DNA of 64,000 nt from contig NZ_BPPB01000005.1 of NCBI RefSeq assembly GCF_019972835.1, positions 62,001 to 126,000 of the forward strand. The letters are read 5' to 3'. Under the pieces are notes generated by a model. The model worked only from the letters and a program-made list of their open reading frames with translations, made no database searches and was not told the DNA's origin. Of the stretch, positions 1-7,074 are shown in pieces. Position 1 is the stretch's first letter; every line of letters begins with the position of its first letter. A program made the position numbers and the translations under genes. Source of the stretch: Lactobacillus laiwuensis. GTDB taxonomy: Bacteria; Bacillota; Bacilli; Lactobacillales; Lactobacillaceae.

Positions 1-122
1 ATCATTGGTACAGCTGCTGTCATACCATCACGCAATGCTACCATGTGTCTGGCACTAGATATTTTGTTAAAAAAAGGAATCAATTTTTCGTTAAGAAAAT
101 TATTTTCTTTTTTCTCAGACAT
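1..122 (-). CDS. PTS lactose/cellobiose-family EIIC, N-terminal 40 residues (cut by window edge)
   Basis: On the minus strand an ATG at 122-120 opens a frame that runs off the window. The visible protein begins MSEKKENNFLNEKLIPFF and continues into a segment containing SSARHMVALRDGM and AAVPMI. This is the characteristic start of the CelB/LicC-type EIIC permease, the membrane component that takes up and phosphorylates beta-glucosides or related disaccharides. A good ribosome binding site (GGAGTGAGG) lies 5 bases before the ATG. A perfect 14-bp palindrome about 90 bases upstream is a candidate operator. Substrate cannot be told from this fragment. Confidence 0.85.
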   Translation of the reverse strand, partial: MSEKKENNFLNEKLIPFFNKISSARHMVALRDGMTAAVPM

Positions 123-212
123 TTTCCTCACTCCTACTACTAGTTTAAAAGCAATTATGCAATCGCTTACATATAAATATAATCATTTTGTTTCAAAAAG
201 TCAACTTTTTTA

Positions 213-226
213 TGAAACATGTTTCA
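213..226. promoter_or_regulatory. 14-bp perfect palindrome, candidate operator of the PTS gene
   Basis: TGAAACATGTTTCA is a perfect palindrome about 90 bases upstream of the PTS EIIC start, in otherwise AT-rich non-coding DNA. Operators of the TGAAA-N4-TTTCA type are known for RpiR/MurR-like and similar sugar regulators of Firmicutes. The regulator is not in this window, so its identity is inference. Confidence 0.4.
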
Positions 227-477
227 AAAAGGCTCTAAAAACTTAATAATTATGGCTCGCAAAAAATTATAGAGTTTAAATGAATGATATTTATATTTTC
301 ATATTTTCACTATTAAGCATGCTTGAGATTTTAATTTTTTCTAATTCGTTTTTGGCGGCATTATTTCCTATGAACTGCAGCTGTAGCCACCGGCTGTTTA
401 ACAACTTTTCAAGACAAAAAAATCTGTTTTTTACATTGCTTAAGGCTCTTCTGCCTTCTACAGCAATTCTTGCACAA

Positions 478-575
478 GACTAATTTATTCATATTATAGT
501 ATTGGATATGAAAAAAGAGGCCTTGTAAACAAGACCTCTTCTCTGAATTTCAAGCAGCCTCTTTTAAGGCGGTTA
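478..575 (-). repeat. Inverted copy of the type I toxin 3' region found at 60683-60795
   Basis: Read on the minus strand, this stretch matches the tail of the type I toxin locus at 60.7 kb. It has an AACCGCC motif, then GCTGCTTGAAATTCAGAGAA, then a hairpin (AAGAGGTCTTGT / ACAAGGCCTCTT at 515-540), then a shared TCTTG-N2-CAAGAATT stretch. The hairpin is followed by a T-run on the minus strand, so it is also a credible terminator. No toxin reading frame is visible beside it, so it looks like the remains of a second toxin/antitoxin-RNA locus. Confidence 0.6.
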
Positions 576-625
576 GCTCAGTTATATGTTAAGCAAAAGA
601 CTGATACTACAACTCAATAAATGTA

Positions 626-655
626 TTGAGCCCCAAATTAGGACACTTATTATTT
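626..655. repeat. Solo IS3-type terminal sequence
   Basis: GAGCCCCAAATTAGGACACT and the following TTATTATTTG resemble, in inverted orientation, the ends found at 60318-60343 and 60857-60897. Those ends share ATTAGG, then GACRCTTTATT, then AGTTGTT. No transposase reading frame remains next to it, so it is a solo scar of an IS3-family insertion. The region 123-668 otherwise holds only the PTS upstream DNA and the toxin-tail repeat. Confidence 0.45.
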
Positions 656-668
656 GTTTTTTCTTAAA

Positions 669-1592
669 CTATTCTTCTACTCCTCGTTTAAATGAATCAA
701 AAATCAACTGATCTTTAATTATCTCTCGATCAGGAGTTAAATCCCATGGTGATCCGGGCTGATGAGTTTGCTTACTTAATCGAGCAGCATTGTAATTAAT
801 GTAATCCTCATTAACCTTATCTAGTAAATCTGCAATCTCACCATCTTTAGAAACCAGATTGTAGTCATCCATGGCCTCTTTGTCTGGTTTACCAATATCT
901 AAAACACGCTTACCATTAAACTTTTTATGTACTTCAGTTATTACTGGACCATATTGTAAATGAATAATAGGAGAAGAAAACAGTCTACTTCTAGTTTTAG
1001 CTAAAAATCTACCATATGAAAAATAGAGAAGCTTATTGACTTTCATTTGCGTTAATGGATCAATATTCAAATCATTATCCCGCTCAAAATAATTTTCAAC
1101 TCGAAACCAATTGGCTAACTGTACAGCAGTGAATCTAGGATGCTCAGTTTGTGATTCCACAACACTATCACTATGGTTCAAATAAGAATTAACCTTTGCT
1201 ATCAATTCATCAGAATATTTATTCTTCTCATCAGAAATATATTGTTTAAGTACATTATCGCTTTTTATGAGAGCTTTTAACAACCTATTATTAGCCTTTG
1301 TTGGAAATGCACCCGCTTCGTAAAGAGCAATCGTATTTGGACTCAATCCGGTTAATTCTGCTAAATTACGTTGTGTTAAACCAACTTTAGCTCGATATTG
1401 TTTTATTTCTTTTGGTGACAATAAACCCATTTCGTCACGATATTTTTGACGGGCAATTTCAGCAGCTTGATCATCTAATGCCTTATCTGGAATCAGTTCA
1501 TTGGTTTTACTGTCAAAAAGAGCTGGTGCTGTTACTGTATACTTATGTCCATCAATAGTATAAATAGTAGTGAAATCCTTTTGGTAAGCCAT
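669..1592 (-). CDS. Panacea (DUF4065/SocA-like) domain antitoxin with XRE helix-turn-helix
   Basis: This 307-residue protein has three parts. The first 55 residues are a short beta-rich segment like MqsA-type antitoxins. Residues about 62-110 are an XRE helix-turn-helix (LTQRNLAELTGLSPNTIALY). Residues about 157-290 are a Panacea/DUF4065 domain (MKVNKLLYFSYGRFLAK, then HLQYGPVITEVHKKF). Panacea domains neutralise many unrelated toxins, and the helix-turn-helix suggests it also represses the operon. The start is the ATG at 1592, 7 bases after a strong AAAGGAGGGG; the frame stays open further upstream but that part holds the ribosome binding site. It lies 13 bases after the MqsR-like gene in one operon, toxin first. 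Confidence 0.82.
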   Translation of the reverse strand: MAYQKDFTTIYTIDGHKYTVTAPALFDSKTNELIPDKALDDQAAEIARQKYRDEMGLLSPKEIKQYRAKVGLTQRNLAELTGLSPNTIALYEAGAFPTKANNRLLKALIKSDNVLKQYISDEKNKYSDELIAKVNSYLNHSDSVVESQTEHPRFTAVQLANWFRVENYFERDNDLNIDPLTQMKVNKLLYFSYGRFLAKTRSRLFSSPIIHLQYGPVITEVHKKFNGKRVLDIGKPDKEAMDDYNLVSKDGEIADLLDKVNEDYINYNAARLSKQTHQPGSPWDLTPDREIIKDQLIFDSFKRGVEE

Positions 1593-1605
1593 ATAAACCC
1601 CTCCT

Positions 1606-1896
1606 TTAATAATCAAGATGGAAACTAATAAATACTACTTTTTGATTGTCTTCAGTAAATACGAATTTAATGTAGTAAGTTTGGCCATCGCTTGTTTTAA
1701 ATACCCAGACAAATTGTAATGGATTACTTCTATTCGGTTCATGTTTGACAAAATCACTGATTGACAACTGCTTAACTATTTCTTTCGCCAAAGTTACTGA
1801 AACTGGCATTGCCATTTTGTCTCTTCTTCGGACCATTTGAAAATGATCATGCTTCACCAAGAATTTTAGCCTCGCTAATGCCTCAGCAACTTCCAT
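1606..1896 (-). CDS. MqsR-like mRNA interferase toxin
   Basis: This 96-residue protein has the MqsR layout. A helical start (LARLKFLVKHDHFQMVRRR) is followed by the AKEIVKQLSISDFVKHEPN segment matching the SESDFYKS region of E. coli MqsR. The beta strands QTYYIKFVFTEDNQKVVFIS match the QVYLKITVIHDVLIVSF core. MqsR is a RelE-fold endoribonuclease; the Y and K of the Y-x-K strand are present. The start ATG follows TTTGGAGG by 5 bases. It precedes the Panacea/XRE antitoxin gene, the order expected of a toxin-first module. Assignment rests on motif recall, so a related RelE-fold toxin is possible. Confidence 0.72.
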   Translation of the reverse strand: MEVAEALARLKFLVKHDHFQMVRRRDKMAMPVSVTLAKEIVKQLSISDFVKHEPNRSNPLQFVWVFKTSDGQTYYIKFVFTEDNQKVVFISFHLDY

Positions 1897-1992
1897 TACA
1901 AACCTCCAAATATCATTTCTACATTATTATAGCATCTACTACTAATCAGTAGCAACTAGCAAATATTATACTTTGTAGTTCTATACAGGTTC

Positions 1993-2034
1993 GAAAAAAA
2001 GAGGAGATAGAGACAACGTTGCCCTATCTCTTCT
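1993..2034 (-). terminator. Strong hairpin terminator, downstream of fic
   Basis: GAGATAG (2004-2010) pairs with CTATCTC (2024-2030), extended by AGA/TCT, around a CAACGTTG core. On the minus strand it is followed by seven Ts. It is the second of two tandem terminators between fic and mqsR. Confidence 0.65.
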
Positions 2035-2084
2035 ACGACTCTATAATTTATCCTGTTGGCGACCTCAACTTCAACTTTAAGTAT

Positions 2085-2124
2085 AAAAAAGCAGATAAAA
2101 ATATTGTCATACTTCTATCTGCTT
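2085..2124 (-). terminator. Hairpin terminator of fic
   Basis: AAGCAGATA (2089-2097) pairs with TATCTGCTT (2116-2124), with a run of Ts on the minus strand after the stem. It lies about 75 bases past the fic stop codon. Confidence 0.65.
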
Positions 2125-2197
2125 CCTATTTAGGATGTTTGGCAAAGAGCCAAAATTTAATTAAATTCTGCACCGATAATTTATTTACTGCACTGCT

Positions 2198-3250
2198 TTA
2201 GTCATTGGCAATATAGCGACTTGCCTTTCCTTTGCCTACTAAACCTATTTTTCCTTCTTTACGCAACCTAGCTAAAGCATGCTTAATGGTACTTTCACCA
2301 TATTGAGGTACTAAATTCATTAGTTCCTGTCTAGATAGCGGTTTTAAACTATTAATAATTTTACTCAATAGTAATGATTCCGGATCCTTTTCCGTATCAC
2401 TAGTGATGTCAATTCTTGAATCTAATTCACGATAAGCCTGTAAAACGATACTCAAAAAGTAGTCAACATATGGTCCATAATCGCTTTCATTATTAATCCA
2501 TGCTTTTCCTGAACTTTCTAACAAAGTCTGGTAATATTGAGTCTTGGTTTTTTCTATTAAACGTTCCAAACTAATATACTTACCAACTCCGAAACCTAAT
2601 TGTTGTAATTCAAGTAACATTAACAAGCGTGACATTCTGCCATTGCCATCTCTAAATGGGTGAATTGATACAAAGTCCAACATAAATGCTGCCGCCAGTA
2701 TTAATGGCGGAAGAGAATTATCACAAATTGCATCATTATAAGTTTCACATAAACTTTGGACTAATTTGGGTGTCATCCAAGCTGGTGGTGGAGTAAAGCG
2801 AGTTTCTTTATGACCATCTGCAAAGGTAGTAATAATTGCATTATCAATATCCTTAAATTGACCTCCCCAACTGCTTTCAGTGAAATCAAATAATTGCTTA
2901 TGCAATGCCAATATATTATTGGGCGTAATCTTGATATATTTGTAATTATCATGAATTATTGCTAAAACATCTCGATAGCCAGAGATCTCTTCTTCACTAC
3001 GATTTTTCGGAGTCGTTTTTTGATCCATTAATTTCTTAAGCCGTACGTTACTTGTTGCAATACCTTCAATTCGATTTGATGAGTCTGTACTCTCAATCTT
3101 TGCGACTACCAACAGCTTATCCATTATGTCTTTTGATTTTAAGGAGATATGATCCGTTTTACCTTTGAGCTCATAGATCAGATTGAGTTTTTCAATCATC
3201 TTCGTGGTTACTTTCAAACCATTTAAAGTTTGATAATCAAAAACTTTCAA
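2198..3250 (-). CDS. Fic-domain protein with inhibitory helix and winged helix
   Basis: This 350-residue Fic protein probably AMPylates or otherwise modifies target proteins. An N-terminal Fic_N region carries the auto-inhibitory motif S58-x3-E62-G63 (SNRIEG). The catalytic motif HPFRDGNGRMSR is complete at residues 197-208, including the essential His197. The C-terminal 50 residues (SRQELMNLVPQYGESTIKHA) form a winged helix that could bind DNA. With the inhibitory glutamate inside the same chain it is a class II Fic and needs no separate antitoxin. Translation starts at a TTG (3250) after AAAGGAGA; no ATG in frame lies nearby. Two terminators follow it. Confidence 0.88.
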   Translation of the reverse strand: MKVFDYQTLNGLKVTTKMIEKLNLIYELKGKTDHISLKSKDIMDKLLVVAKIESTDSSNRIEGIATSNVRLKKLMDQKTTPKNRSEEEISGYRDVLAIIHDNYKYIKITPNNILALHKQLFDFTESSWGGQFKDIDNAIITTFADGHKETRFTPPPAWMTPKLVQSLCETYNDAICDNSLPPLILAAAFMLDFVSIHPFRDGNGRMSRLLMLLELQQLGFGVGKYISLERLIEKTKTQYYQTLLESSGKAWINNESDYGPYVDYFLSIVLQAYRELDSRIDITSDTEKDPESLLLSKIINSLKPLSRQELMNLVPQYGESTIKHALARLRKEGKIGLVGKGKASRYIAND

Positions 3251-3397
3251 AATATTATGTCTCCTTTATAAGCTAGTTTCTTCCTACATATTTTATACCA
3301 AGTATCAGTGTATTTAAAAGTTTATCAGTGCAAAATTTAATTATTTTGCACCGTAAATTTGTTTATTGCACCGAAAATATTTGTCATTGCACACAAA

Positions 3398-3467
3398 ATT
3401 AGCCTTAACTTATCTGCGTGAAATGCTGATAGGTCAAAGCTAATCGAGTCAAATGATTCTTCTGAAT
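3398..3467. repeat. Diverged copy of the tRNA-Thr terminator repeat (third copy)
   Basis: The hairpin ATTAGC (3398-3403) / GCTAAT (3439-3444) has the same plan as the tRNA-Thr terminator at 10303-10370. It shares CCTTAACTT, then TGATA, then TCAA, and ends in TTCTTCTGAAT where the others have TTCTTCTAAAT. It is the most diverged of three copies. It sits between the Fic gene and the small membrane protein, and is preceded by TTGCACACAAAA, which also precedes copy one. Confidence 0.45.
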
Positions 3468-3500
3468 AAGACTATTATTCAAGCTCACATTGCCATATAG

Positions 3501-3761
3501 TCATCTGGTTTTTATCTTTTTAAAGAAATGAAAGGCGGACATAAAAAATAAGATAAATACTAAATACGAAATTAATATTCCCCATGTTAATGAAAAAGTA
3601 GTGTTTAAGGAATGCTCATTCATATTTGTAATTATTTTCAGTCCTAATGCGGTAGTCTTGATACCAGAACTGTTAATACTAAACAGCTTTATAATATAAT
3701 CAATCATAAATGCAACCAGATATATACTACTTCCAGCATTAAAGGCTTTATAATAATTCAT
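3501..3761 (-). CDS. Small two-helix membrane protein, unknown function
   Basis: This 86-residue protein has hydrophobic segments at about residues 9-28 and 58-78 and a basic end (FFKKIKTR). It starts at an ATG preceded by AAAAGGGGTG. I do not recognise the family. Its setting is a small remnant-rich gap in the island, downstream of a decayed ABC transporter ATPase. It could be an accessory or immunity-like membrane protein of a lost bacteriocin or ABC system, but this is guesswork. Confidence 0.5.
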   Translation of the reverse strand: MNYYKAFNAGSSIYLVAFMIDYIIKLFSINSSGIKTTALGLKIITNMNEHSLNTTFSLTWGILISYLVFILFFMSAFHFFKKIKTR

Positions 3762-3847
3762 GATTTTTCACACCCCTTTTTAAAACAAAGATTAAAATAA
3801 TTAACAAAAAGAAAGTTTATGTATAGTAACCTGATTTTTACTATAAA

Positions 3848-3971
3848 CGAAACGGTGTCAGAAGAACTACAACATTTGCTATAAGCTTTCGGTAACAAAT
3901 ATCCTAAAATTATTGAAGATAAACAAATTGAAGGCCCATTGGTAGTATTAACCCATAAAACACGTTACTAG
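3848..3971 (+). pseudogene. Tail of a decayed plus-strand gene
   Basis: A plus-strand frame reads ETVSEELQHLL, a TAA at 3882, then 28 further residues (AFGNKYPKIIEDKQIEGPLV and on) to a TAG at 3969. The residues look protein-like, but there is no start codon with a ribosome binding site and the frame is interrupted. The family is not recognised. The rest of 3762-4202 is AT-rich with no supported gene. Confidence 0.3.
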
Positions 3972-4202
3972 TTATAAAATTCCTCTGATAAAATTTGTAC
4001 TAATTATTATTTATAAATTTGTATTTAATTAATAATAGCATTAAGCAAATAATAAATCAACAAAATACAAAAATAATAATACTATTAATTCAGCTAGTGA
4101 CAACATTTTTTTATTAATATAATTTTATCTATTGGCTAGTGGATTGAAAAATATAAGTAAGTAACTATCTACTTGATTATGATATTGCTACTCTAAATAA
4201 GC

Positions 4203-4469
4203 CTAATTTTTAAAGTGTATTATTTTGTTAAATATCGTCTTTTCCTTAGGAATAAGATGATGCGCTACTTCAACAACTTTGCAAAGATATTCGTACAAAA
4301 GAGTATTATGAATTTTCCTTGAAAGTACCGGATCAAGCGAAGTTGTTACTTCATTTGCTAACACAACTGAGCGCCTATAGAATAAGGCTCTAGCAATCTC
4401 TATTCTGAACTCAAAGAATTTCTTGGTATACAGCGTTTTTACCACGCACCGTATATCTTTAATAAACAA
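4203..4469 (-). pseudogene. ABC transporter ATPase remnant (C-terminal part)
   Basis: The 88-residue frame contains RIEIARALFYRRSVVLANEV and then TTSLDP. This matches the segment after the ABC signature (QRIAIARAL) through Walker B and the D-loop of an ABC ATPase (LLADEVTSALDP). The Walker A half and the signature itself are missing, the Walker B aspartate is replaced by Asn (ANEV), and the His-loop region has decayed into AHHL. It is a non-functional fragment, perhaps of an amino-acid or methionine importer ATPase. Confidence 0.6.
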
Positions 4470-4556
4470 AAATAACCTTAACTTACCAGCAAAAACACTG
4501 ATATTTCAAGATTATTTTACCAATTCTATTCTTCTAAATGGACTAGAACTTTAGAG
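4463..4556. repeat. Second copy of the tRNA-Thr terminator region
   Basis: From ATCTTTAATAAAC through AAAAATAACCTTAACTTACC to TTCTTCTAAATGGACTAGA this stretch closely matches 10290-10384, with scattered single changes. The match reaches the first bases of the tRNA 3' end (GACTAG) and stops there. The stem AATAACCTT / AAGATTATT is mostly kept, so it may still terminate transcription. It looks like an attachment-site duplication. Confidence 0.65.
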
Positions 4557-4663
4557 GCTTATGATTCTTAATTTTATTAAACCAATATTTCTAACTATGT
4601 ATCAAAAAAGCTTGTGATTGCGTTTATAGAACGAATAAGAAATTCAACATTAATAAAACAAAA

Positions 4664-6652
4664 TTATTGTTTATTTATATCCACTTTCCCTAATCCAATA
4701 AATTCGATTCTCTTATCTCTAGGAATTTGAATTCCCCAATGTTCGTTAATGAAATTGACTATTTCTAATCCTCTAGTTTTTATTTCTTTTATAGTCCATT
4801 GTTCATTACTAGCTACTCTTTGCTCATCAATAGTTCCAAATTTGTAACCCACATGTCCATGTTCCTTTTTATCTTTAAAAGACTTGTTGCCAATTTTTTC
4901 ATTCTTTTTATTATTTATTACAAGTAAATTACCCAAAGAATTTTTAATTCTAACTTTTTCAGTTCGGGTATACTTACTGAAAAAAGTATTCCAGTTATTA
5001 CTTTTATTATTCTTCTCGGGATATATATGTTCAATAGATGGTATGCCATCACTATCATTTCCAAAATATAGGTTATTAACAAATTCAAGAGTCAATGGTT
5101 CCTTAGCCTTTTTATATAGATCAAGTATATACTCCGAAATGATATATTTAGTTGGAACAGTAATTATATTATGTTCTTTATACCATCCATTCCTAGATAA
5201 TTCATCACATAATTTCGAAATACACGTTTTAAATTCGTCAGATCTAAGAAATTTTTCAATATCTTTATCAAGATTATTATAATTAACAAGCAAATTGTCA
5301 AAATTCAACTTAGAACTTAAAACTCTAAATGGTATACTAGTAGGACTAGCATCACATAATGAATATATAAAATACATTCGCTCTAACCTTCTCAAAAAGC
5401 CTTTACGTTTTGCATTATCATTTGTTGTCAAGAAGTAATAAAGAGATAATACTTTCCAATCCTCTAGTGGACGTCTAAATACTCTATAAGTAGTATCATT
5501 TTGTAACTTTAATTTCATAAAATAAATACGAATTTGAATATCAAAATCATTATTAACATTAGTATCCATAGGATAATTAAAAGAATACCAATATTTCATA
5601 CTTTCATTAAGACTGCTAACATAATCTAATATATCATCTGGCTTTATTTTATCATTTTTAATGTTATTAACTGTAAAATATTCATCTAATAAAAAATGCC
5701 TAAATCCATCTCTATAATAATTTTGTAGCAGTTGCTGTTTACTATGGTGTTTGAAAAAATATATAATCGTATGAGCTGTAAGAAACTCATCATCTGATAA
5801 CATCTTTTCAGGTTTTTTACCAAGATAATCATATAAATTCTTCCAACATTTATTTATTTGATTTCGTACAGCCTCACCATTTATCTTGGACTCTCTATCA
5901 AAGCGGGTACTTAAATAAATCAATCTATTTTTCAACAATTCTAAAGTTGATAATTGTTTTCCTCTATTATTCATAGTTTCAAATGTCACAAAGACATTAA
6001 TTTCATGGTCTATCTGATAAATATTAAATAATATTTTTGTTGTCAACTTCAAATAAAGTTGTTGAATTTGATTAAATGATAACTTATCAAGTTTATCAAT
6101 AAAAAAAGAAAATGCATCTTTTAAATTTTGATTATATTTATTATTCTTTATACTTACATTATATGTATTTAACCCTAAAATCTTACTTTTAAAAAATGCA
6201 TCACTAGAGTTTTTATCGTCATATCCAAACAAAACAGTATAATCTTTTTTAGAGTCACCTTTATATTTTACTAAAAAAGTTTTTCTAATATCATCAATAC
6301 TATAAATATTAATTACTTTTCTTTTATTTTTATTCATATTTTTAACTATTGCAGATATTAATATAATTATGCTAGTAAGTCTTTGCTGTCCATCAACAAC
6401 ATATAGTGGCGTATATCCTCCAAGATCTACAATCCAATAATCGTTTGGCAATACATCTTTGTAATCTTTGCGATTAATTTTATCTGTAGTAATAACACCC
6501 ATATAATAAGAGCTTGAAATATCAAAATTTATGATATCATTCCAAAAAGCAGAGATTTCGCTTTCGGTCCAAGCGAATCCTCGTTGATAGTCCGGTATCC
6601 TATATATAGTGTTATTAAATAATTCATACAAAGAATTTAATTGCTTTTCCAT
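4664..6652 (-). CDS. DUF262/DUF1524 (GmrSD-like) protein, probable phage-defence nuclease
   Basis: This 662-residue protein begins with a DUF262 domain: PDYQRGFAW at residues 20-28 and the DGQQR nucleotide-site motif at 87-91, followed by FVTFETMNNRGKQLSTLELL. It ends with a DUF1524 His-Me-finger nuclease domain (EHIYP with His542, then LGNLLVINNKKN). This is the arrangement of single-chain GmrSD/SspE/BrxU-type enzymes, which cleave modified phage DNA or act as partners of DNA-modification systems. No modification genes are beside it, so it is either a stand-alone GmrSD-like system or an orphan. The gene is very AT-rich, unlike the core genes, which fits transfer. Confidence 0.8.
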   Translation of the reverse strand: MEKQLNSLYELFNNTIYRIPDYQRGFAWTESEISAFWNDIINFDISSSYYMGVITTDKINRKDYKDVLPNDYWIVDLGGYTPLYVVDGQQRLTSIIILISAIVKNMNKNKRKVINIYSIDDIRKTFLVKYKGDSKKDYTVLFGYDDKNSSDAFFKSKILGLNTYNVSIKNNKYNQNLKDAFSFFIDKLDKLSFNQIQQLYLKLTTKILFNIYQIDHEINVFVTFETMNNRGKQLSTLELLKNRLIYLSTRFDRESKINGEAVRNQINKCWKNLYDYLGKKPEKMLSDDEFLTAHTIIYFFKHHSKQQLLQNYYRDGFRHFLLDEYFTVNNIKNDKIKPDDILDYVSSLNESMKYWYSFNYPMDTNVNNDFDIQIRIYFMKLKLQNDTTYRVFRRPLEDWKVLSLYYFLTTNDNAKRKGFLRRLERMYFIYSLCDASPTSIPFRVLSSKLNFDNLLVNYNNLDKDIEKFLRSDEFKTCISKLCDELSRNGWYKEHNIITVPTKYIISEYILDLYKKAKEPLTLEFVNNLYFGNDSDGIPSIEHIYPEKNNKSNNWNTFFSKYTRTEKVRIKNSLGNLLVINNKKNEKIGNKSFKDKKEHGHVGYKFGTIDEQRVASNEQWTIKEIKTRGLEIVNFINEHWGIQIPRDKRIEFIGLGKVDINKQ

Positions 6653-6704
6653 ATAATTATTCCTTTCAATGACAATATTTTTTACAAAAAGTAAACTAGT
6701 TAAC

Positions 6705-7035
6705 GGGTGTTTAAATAATCTTGTGTAAATGACTATTGAAAAAAGGAATCTCTTCCTCGTATGATTGTCTTGTAAAACATAAAATCAACGAAAGAGAGAT
6801 TCCCTCATGGATAATTCTACCAAACAATTAATGTCTGCACTAGCTCAATCTGGCGCTTTATTCCTAAAGGTCAGTCCATCAAGGAATATGACTTAAGGCA
6901 AATCTATGGCATTGAGGAATGGTGCAATAACCTGCCCCGCAAGATCTTAGCCTACCACACACCCGATGAATTATATGAAAGAAGATTAGATTGCATCTAT
7001 CAGATCAAATAGGGTGTTCAACTTAAAATTGCAAT
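6705..7035 (+). mobile_element. Chimeric IS remnant: IS256-like 5' end joined to IS30-like 3' end
   Basis: From 6705 the DNA has an IS256-like end with GACTATTGAAAAAAGGAATC and a start codon at 6807 giving MDNSTKQLMSALAQSG. At about 6857 it switches, out of frame, to the last 50 residues of an IS30-type transposase (FIPKGQSIKEYDLRQIYG, then EEWCNNLPRKILAYHTPDEL) with its stop at 7010. It is followed by GGGTGTTCAACTTAAAATTG, typical of an IS30-like right end. Neither transposase can be functional. The remnant separates the DUF262 gene from the RnlA-like operon. Confidence 0.6.
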
Positions 7036-7074
7036 TTTCGAAAATTTAATAATATTTGTTAAAATATTTAAATT

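Noticed and set aside
43-246. A 67-codon plus-strand frame
   Set aside because: It is antisense to the PTS EIIC start and its upstream region.
280-483. A 67-codon plus-strand frame near the left edge
   Set aside because: It has no ribosome binding site and lies against the PTS upstream DNA. The minus strand reads like a fragment (CKNCCRRQKSLKQCKKQ) but has stops in all frames and no family can be named.
2019-2201. A 60-codon plus-strand frame between mqsR and fic
   Set aside because: It consists of the two fic terminators; no start site support.
4884-5282. A 132-codon plus-strand frame
   Set aside because: It is antisense to the well-supported DUF262/DUF1524 gene and results from its AT-rich codons.
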